From positions 1 through 17,597 of the forward strand of contig JBEVCF010000147.1 in the NCBI GenBank assembly GCA_040514355.1: DNA of 17,597 nucleotides. Direction: 5' to 3'. The notes beneath the pieces are model-generated. The model ran no database searches, was not told the origin of the DNA, and saw only the letters and a program-made list of their open reading frames with translations. Source of the DNA: Opacimonas sp040514355. GTDB taxonomy: Bacteria > Pseudomonadota > Gammaproteobacteria > Enterobacterales > Alteromonadaceae. The position numbers were made by a program, and so were the translations under genes. Shown here in pieces: positions 14,108 through 17,597 of the stretch (positions are counted from its first letter, which is position 1; the number at the start of each line of letters is the position of its first letter).

Positions 14108-15358
14108 GTGAATATTTTTTGGCTAGCAGCCGTACTCATGCTAGTAGTGGTACTTATTTTATTGTTTTACCCGGTGTGGAAGAAAAAACAACGCGCACAC
14201 CATGATGCGTTCGTGTTATCTAATACTAACCTTATTAAACAACGCTTAGCCGAATTAGATGAAGAATTTGCGCAAGGGGTTATTTCAGCTAAACACAAAG
14301 AACAAGCGCAAAAAGAACTTAAATTAGCCTTAATCGATGAACAATACACACAAGCTGAACATGTCAAAAAGCAGCAAGGTGTATACATTCTTGTCTTTGT
14401 TGTTGCCTTAGTGGTAGGCGGAGCATTGTATCAGCACGTTTCACAACTCGACAAAGTACAGCGTTTGGCTGAAACCCAAGCGAGGATCAAAGACCTGACT
14501 GATAAAATTATTGTCGGTAATGGCGAACAAGTCACCCCCCAAGACCTATTCGACTTTGCCTTAGCCATTCGTTCGCGTATCTCGCAAAACCCAGAAGATG
14601 CGACAGGGTGGATGTTATTGGGGCGGATTTATTCATCATTGCAACAAACCGAACAGTCTTTTGAGGCCTTTGAAAAAGCCTTGGCTTTAGCCCCAGATTC
14701 TATCGAAATTTTATCTAGTTACGCCCAAGCCTTGATGGTACCAAATGAGATTGATGCGTTGCGCCGTGCTAAACAAGTATTAGCCCAGTGGCTAGTACTA
14801 GAACCAGACAGCAACAATGCGGCTTTAATGATGAGTTTAACCGCGTCACAGCTCAATGACTTAGCTACGACCAAACGCTACTATGCCAAGATTGTCGATT
14901 TGTTACCTGAAAACAATCCTGCGATCGTGCAAATTCGTACTAAAATTGAAGAACTCGAAGGTCGAGTCGCCGCAGGTACCGCTGATAAACCTACGGGTTT
15001 CTTGGTGACTATTACCGCGACAGACCCAATTTTGCAGGCCTTAGCAGCTGAAAATCAGCTCAATCCAACGGTATTATTTGTATTCGCTCGAGCGAGTAAT
15101 AGTGATAATCGCATGCCGGTTGCGGTGCGCAAAATGGAACTGACAAAACTACCGTTGCAGGTTCGCCTGACTGAACAGGATGCCATGCTGGCTAATTACA
15201 CGCTCAACAATGTCGATGCAGTAGACTTAGTTGTACGGTTGTCGTTTGATGACGTTGTACAAACCAAAATCGGTGAATACGAAGGTAGCATTACGGTACC
15301 TGTGATACCCACTACTATAACCAACCATACCATCATTGTGGATAAGGAAATTAAGTGA
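14108..15358 (+). CDS. ccmI: Cytochrome c maturation apocytochrome chaperone CcmI
   Basis: CcmI captures the apocytochrome c C-terminal region and delivers it to the heme ligase. Two membrane segments, at about 2-21 and 90-110, flank a cytoplasmic loop with a coiled-coil, charged character. The periplasmic part has TPR repeats (GWMLLGRIYSSLQQTEQSFE and similar, from about 175). The C-terminal domain carries the family segment TVLFVFARA and the MPVAVRKMEL stretch. The GTG start at 14108 follows an AAGGA ribosome site. At 416 residues it is the usual size. Its TGA overlaps the GTG of mlaA (GTGA), so mlaA translation is probably coupled to it. Confidence 0.95.
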   Translation: MNIFWLAAVLMLVVVLILLFYPVWKKKQRAHHDAFVLSNTNLIKQRLAELDEEFAQGVISAKHKEQAQKELKLALIDEQYTQAEHVKKQQGVYILVFVVALVVGGALYQHVSQLDKVQRLAETQARIKDLTDKIIVGNGEQVTPQDLFDFALAIRSRISQNPEDATGWMLLGRIYSSLQQTEQSFEAFEKALALAPDSIEILSSYAQALMVPNEIDALRRAKQVLAQWLVLEPDSNNAALMMSLTASQLNDLATTKRYYAKIVDLLPENNPAIVQIRTKIEELEGRVAAGTADKPTGFLVTITATDPILQALAAENQLNPTVLFVFARASNSDNRMPVAVRKMELTKLPLQVRLTEQDAMLANYTLNNVDAVDLVVRLSFDDVVQTKIGEYEGSITVPVIPTTITNHTIIVDKEIK

Positions 15359-16131
15359 AACAATCAGCGGTTATATTAACATTATGTGTCATGTTTTTAA
15401 GCGGTTGTGCCAGTACGGACAAACCATCTGAAACGCCCAAGCAAAATGTACAAACGGGTGATCCACGCGATCCCCTCGAGGGCTTTAACCGGGTTATGTG
15501 GGATTTTAATTACAATTACTTGGATAAGTTTTTGGTTAAACCGCTTGCACAAGGTTATGTATTGGTTACCCCAAAACCCGTTCGTCAAGGTTTGGTCAAT
15601 GCTGCAGAAAATTTAGAAGAACCAGCCAATTTTGTGAATAATGCGCTACAAGGCAAGGTGGATGGTATGATGACCAGTCTTGCTCGTTTCTTAGTTAATT
15701 CCACAGTGGGTGTCTTCGGTATATTTGATGTCGCTAAAGCCATGGAACTGGAAGCCAAAGAAGAAGATTTTGGTCAAACCTTAGGGGTTTATGGTTTAGA
15801 AACAGGGCCTTATTTGATGGTGCCGGCACGCGGTCCAACGGATATTCGTTCAACCAGTGGCGATATTGTCGATGGAATGATGTTTCCGATGAATATCTTG
15901 GATAGCAACATCCGAGTGCTTAGTTTTGTGATAAAAGGCTTGGATGCGCGAGCCAACTTGTTAGAACAAGAAGGAACGCTGAATAATTCTCTCGATCCGT
16001 ATGGATTTGTTAAAAATGCCTACTTTCAGCGCTTAGAATATGACGTAAAAGACGGCAATGTGGAAACTGATGATGAAGCATTCTTGGATGAATTTGATGA
16101 TATTGAAGAGATGCTAGACGAGCAGGACTAG
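15355..16131 (+). CDS. mlaA: Outer-membrane lipoprotein MlaA (VacJ)
   Basis: MlaA removes mislocalised phospholipids from the outer leaflet of the outer membrane and passes them to periplasmic MlaC. A lipoprotein signal ends in LSGC with the lipidated Cys18. The following residue is Ala, not Asp, which is consistent with outer-membrane sorting. The domain begins at DPLEGFNRVMWDFN and includes NLEEPANFVNNALQG, FGQTLGVYGLETGPYLMVP and RGPTDIR. The tail is unusually acidic (Asp/Glu-rich to the end). Length is 258 residues. The GTG start at 15355 overlaps the ccmI stop, with AAGGAA as ribosome site. It is an unrelated envelope gene sharing the ccm transcript. A hairpin follows the stop. Confidence 0.96.
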   Translation: MKQSAVILTLCVMFLSGCASTDKPSETPKQNVQTGDPRDPLEGFNRVMWDFNYNYLDKFLVKPLAQGYVLVTPKPVRQGLVNAAENLEEPANFVNNALQGKVDGMMTSLARFLVNSTVGVFGIFDVAKAMELEAKEEDFGQTLGVYGLETGPYLMVPARGPTDIRSTSGDIVDGMMFPMNILDSNIRVLSFVIKGLDARANLLEQEGTLNNSLDPYGFVKNAYFQRLEYDVKDGNVETDDEAFLDEFDDIEEMLDEQD

Positions 16132-16151
16132 CATCCTTAATGACATTGAAC

Positions 16152-16186
16152 CCCGAATGGTGTGACTCAATATCCATTCGGGTTTT
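16152..16186 (+). terminator. Intrinsic terminator of the ccm-mlaA operon
   Basis: CCCGAATGG (16152-16160) and CCATTCGGG (16174-16182) form a perfect 9-bp stem with a 13-nt loop, followed by TTTT. It lies 20 bp after the mlaA stop. The 3' arm and T tract overlap the last codons of the convergent galE (Asn-Pro-Asn-Gly region), so one sequence does both jobs. On the minus strand no T run follows, so the terminator appears one-directional. Confidence 0.75.
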
Positions 16187-17180
16187 GTGATTGCCAGCGC
16201 CACGTATCTGCGCACATATCTTCTAAGGATTTGTGCGCTTCCCAACCCAAAACTTCCTTGGCATAACTAGGATCGGCATAACAGGCGGCCACATCGCCAC
16301 TGCGACGTGTCACAAACTGATAAGGGACATCGACACCACTGACTCGACTAAATGCGTTGACCATCTCTAACACAGAGTAACCGGTACCTGTTCCTAGATT
16401 AACGGTGAGCAAACCGCCGGTCTTAGCAATGGCATCTAAGGCACACAAATGGCCTGCCGCTAAATCGACAACGTGAATATAGTCACGCACCCCGGTCCCA
16501 TCAGGCGTGTCATAGTCGTTACCAAAAATAGACAAAATCTCTCGTTTGCCAGTCGCGGTTTGGCTAATAAAGGGCATCAAATTATTAGGGACTCCATTTG
16601 GAACTTCACCAATTCGTCCTGAGTGATGTGCGCCAACAGGGTTAAAATAGCGCAATAACACAATATTCCACGAGGCATCAGATGCGTACACATCGCGCAA
16701 TACATTCTCCACCATTAGTTTTGAATGACCATAAGGGTTAGTCGGCTTGCCAGTTGGCATTTTTTCATTCAGCGGTAGACTTTGCGGGTCCCCGTAGACT
16801 GTCGCTGAAGATGAAAAGACTAAATTTTTCACTCCATAATCTTGCATGACATGACACAGATTAATCGTGCCGTATACGTTGTTTTCATAGTAGGTCAACG
16901 GCACATTGACTGATTCACCTACCGCTTTGAGGCCAGCGAAATGAATCACGTCAGAAATGGTATGGTTGTCAAAAATAGCTTGTAAATCTTGGTATGAGCG
17001 AATATCGCCTTTGACAAAGGTGATATCTTTGCCCGAAAGCTCGCTGACGCGCTTGAGTGCTTCAGGAGAGGAATTACATAAGTTATCGATTACAACTACC
17101 TCACGACCTTGTTCAAGCAGTTGTAAGACAGTATGAGAACCAATGTAGCCAGAACCACCTGTGACGAGAATTTTATTCAC
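16167..17180 (-). CDS. galE: UDP-glucose 4-epimerase GalE
   Basis: GalE interconverts UDP-glucose and UDP-galactose with bound NAD, supplying sugar for surface polysaccharides and galactose use. It belongs to the extended short-chain dehydrogenase family. The NAD motif is GGSGYIGSH from residue 8. The catalytic Ser125 (in SSSATVYG) and the Tyr150-X3-Lys154 motif in NPYGHSKLMVE are present, and RYFNPVGAHHSG and VRDYIHVVDLA follow. The 337-residue length matches the family (338 in E. coli). The start is GTG at 17180 with an AAGGA ribosome site at 7-nt spacing. The gene converges on mlaA and stands alone, with no other galactose gene beside it. Confidence 0.97.
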   Translation of the reverse strand: MNKILVTGGSGYIGSHTVLQLLEQGREVVVIDNLCNSSPEALKRVSELSGKDITFVKGDIRSYQDLQAIFDNHTISDVIHFAGLKAVGESVNVPLTYYENNVYGTINLCHVMQDYGVKNLVFSSSATVYGDPQSLPLNEKMPTGKPTNPYGHSKLMVENVLRDVYASDASWNIVLLRYFNPVGAHHSGRIGEVPNGVPNNLMPFISQTATGKREILSIFGNDYDTPDGTGVRDYIHVVDLAAGHLCALDAIAKTGGLLTVNLGTGTGYSVLEMVNAFSRVSGVDVPYQFVTRRSGDVAACYADPSYAKEVLGWEAHKSLEDMCADTWRWQSQNPNGY

Positions 17181-17299
17181 AATTACATCCTTATAATTGC
17201 ATCGATACTGCTGAGTTAGCGCATCACATGCAATCGTGTAGTTGATAAGTCATACACTTCTTATCGGTAATTATGAGGAAAACTCAATTAATTCTTTGT
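17181..17299 (-). promoter_or_regulatory. galE leader region with inverted repeat
   Basis: This 119-bp stretch separates the small membrane protein gene from galE. It holds GATAAG (17244-17249) and CTTATC (17260-17265), an inverted repeat with a 10-nt spacer that could be an operator or a weak hairpin. No good -35/-10 pair stands out, and there is no clear terminator for the upstream gene, so galE might be transcribed by read-through. Confidence 0.25.
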
Positions 17300-17590
17300 T
17301 TAGTCGGTTTGCTTTGGGAGGTATTTAGCAGCTAAAGAATGTTGCACAGGTTTGACAAACAATGGGTAGATAAGCAGCACTAGCGCTGCCCACAGCAAAG
17401 AGCTCCAATCGTTAACTACGCGTAGAATCAGAATGAACACAGGCACGATAACCAACAGTTTTAAAACATTGAGGATAGTTTTCTCAGGAATAGTCATCTT
17501 ACTCGATGCTTGCTCCAGCAGCGCCATGCGCTCTGATAAGGACTTGTTCGTTAAACCGGGAATGTTACGGGTAGAAAAGTATAGCTTCAT
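17300..17590 (-). CDS. Small two-helix membrane protein, DUF6170-like
   Basis: A 96-residue product starts at ATG 17590, seven bases from the window edge, so its upstream context cannot be judged. It begins with MKLYFSTRNIPGL, then a short charged amphipathic part (SLSERMALLEQASSKMTIPEK), then two hydrophobic segments at about 40-60 and 65-83, and a short basic tail. The N-terminal pattern resembles small proteins of unknown function known to me from Alteromonadales (DUF6170), but the assignment is from memory and uncertain. It would sit in the inner membrane. It is in the same direction as galE, 119 bp upstream. Confidence 0.75.
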   Translation of the reverse strand: MKLYFSTRNIPGLTNKSLSERMALLEQASSKMTIPEKTILNVLKLLVIVPVFILILRVVNDWSSLLWAALVLLIYPLFVKPVQHSLAAKYLPKQTD

Positions 17591-17597
17591 AGTACAC

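Noticed and set aside
1..17597. Undescribed accessory or defence system, CRISPR array, prophage or insertion sequence
   Set aside because: Almost all of the window is explained by conserved housekeeping genes. No spaced direct repeats, transposase, integrase or toxin-antitoxin-like pair was seen on either strand.

Overview
The window is ordinary chromosomal DNA of a gammaproteobacterium of moderate GC content. The best guess is an Alteromonadales-like marine lineage. This rests on close similarity of Eno, PyrG, MutS, RecA and the Ccm proteins to gammaproteobacterial families, a classic LexA box at recA, and a small membrane protein at the right edge of a type I associate with that order. The genus cannot be named from sequence alone. 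No mobile element, CRISPR array, tRNA, rRNA or defence system was seen.

Layout. Positions 1-6240 are on the minus strand and read mutS, pyrG, eno, then an unrecognised gene that leaves the left edge. pncC and recA follow on the plus strand, diverging from mutS. recA carries a perfect LexA palindrome in its promoter and is followed by a strong hairpin. A complete System I cytochrome c maturation operon (ccmABCDEFGHI) runs from 8238 to 15358 with overlapping or closely spaced genes. mlaA is translationally coupled to its end. A hairpin terminator at 16152-16186 sits between mlaA and the convergent galE, and part of it lies inside the last codons of galE. A small two-helix membrane protein gene, also on the minus strand, closes the window.

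How the genes work together. CcmABCD load heme onto the chaperone CcmE. CcmF, CcmG, CcmH and CcmI reduce the apocytochrome cysteines and ligate heme in the periplasm. MlaA is the outer-membrane lipoprotein of the Mla lipid transport pathway and shares the transcript. RecA and MutS are DNA repair proteins, PncC salvages NMN, PyrG makes CTP, Eno is glycolytic and GalE makes UDP-galactose.

Data quality is the main caveat. Four runs of ten N interrupt eno, pyrG, pncC and ccmA. Alignment from memory to the families shows that two gaps hide real sequence: about 63 nt in eno and about 110 nt in pyrG, each containing a catalytic residue. The other two are false gaps: an 8-bp duplicated overlap in pncC, and a foreign-looking 32-nt contig end plus a 5-bp overlap in ccmA. 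These genes should not be called pseudogenes. I found no convincing undescribed system. The more interesting observations are an attenuator-like pair of mutually exclusive hairpins after eno, the rearranged mutS/pyrG-eno neighbourhood, the ccmI-mlaA coupling, and the pattern of assembly breaks at conserved motifs.
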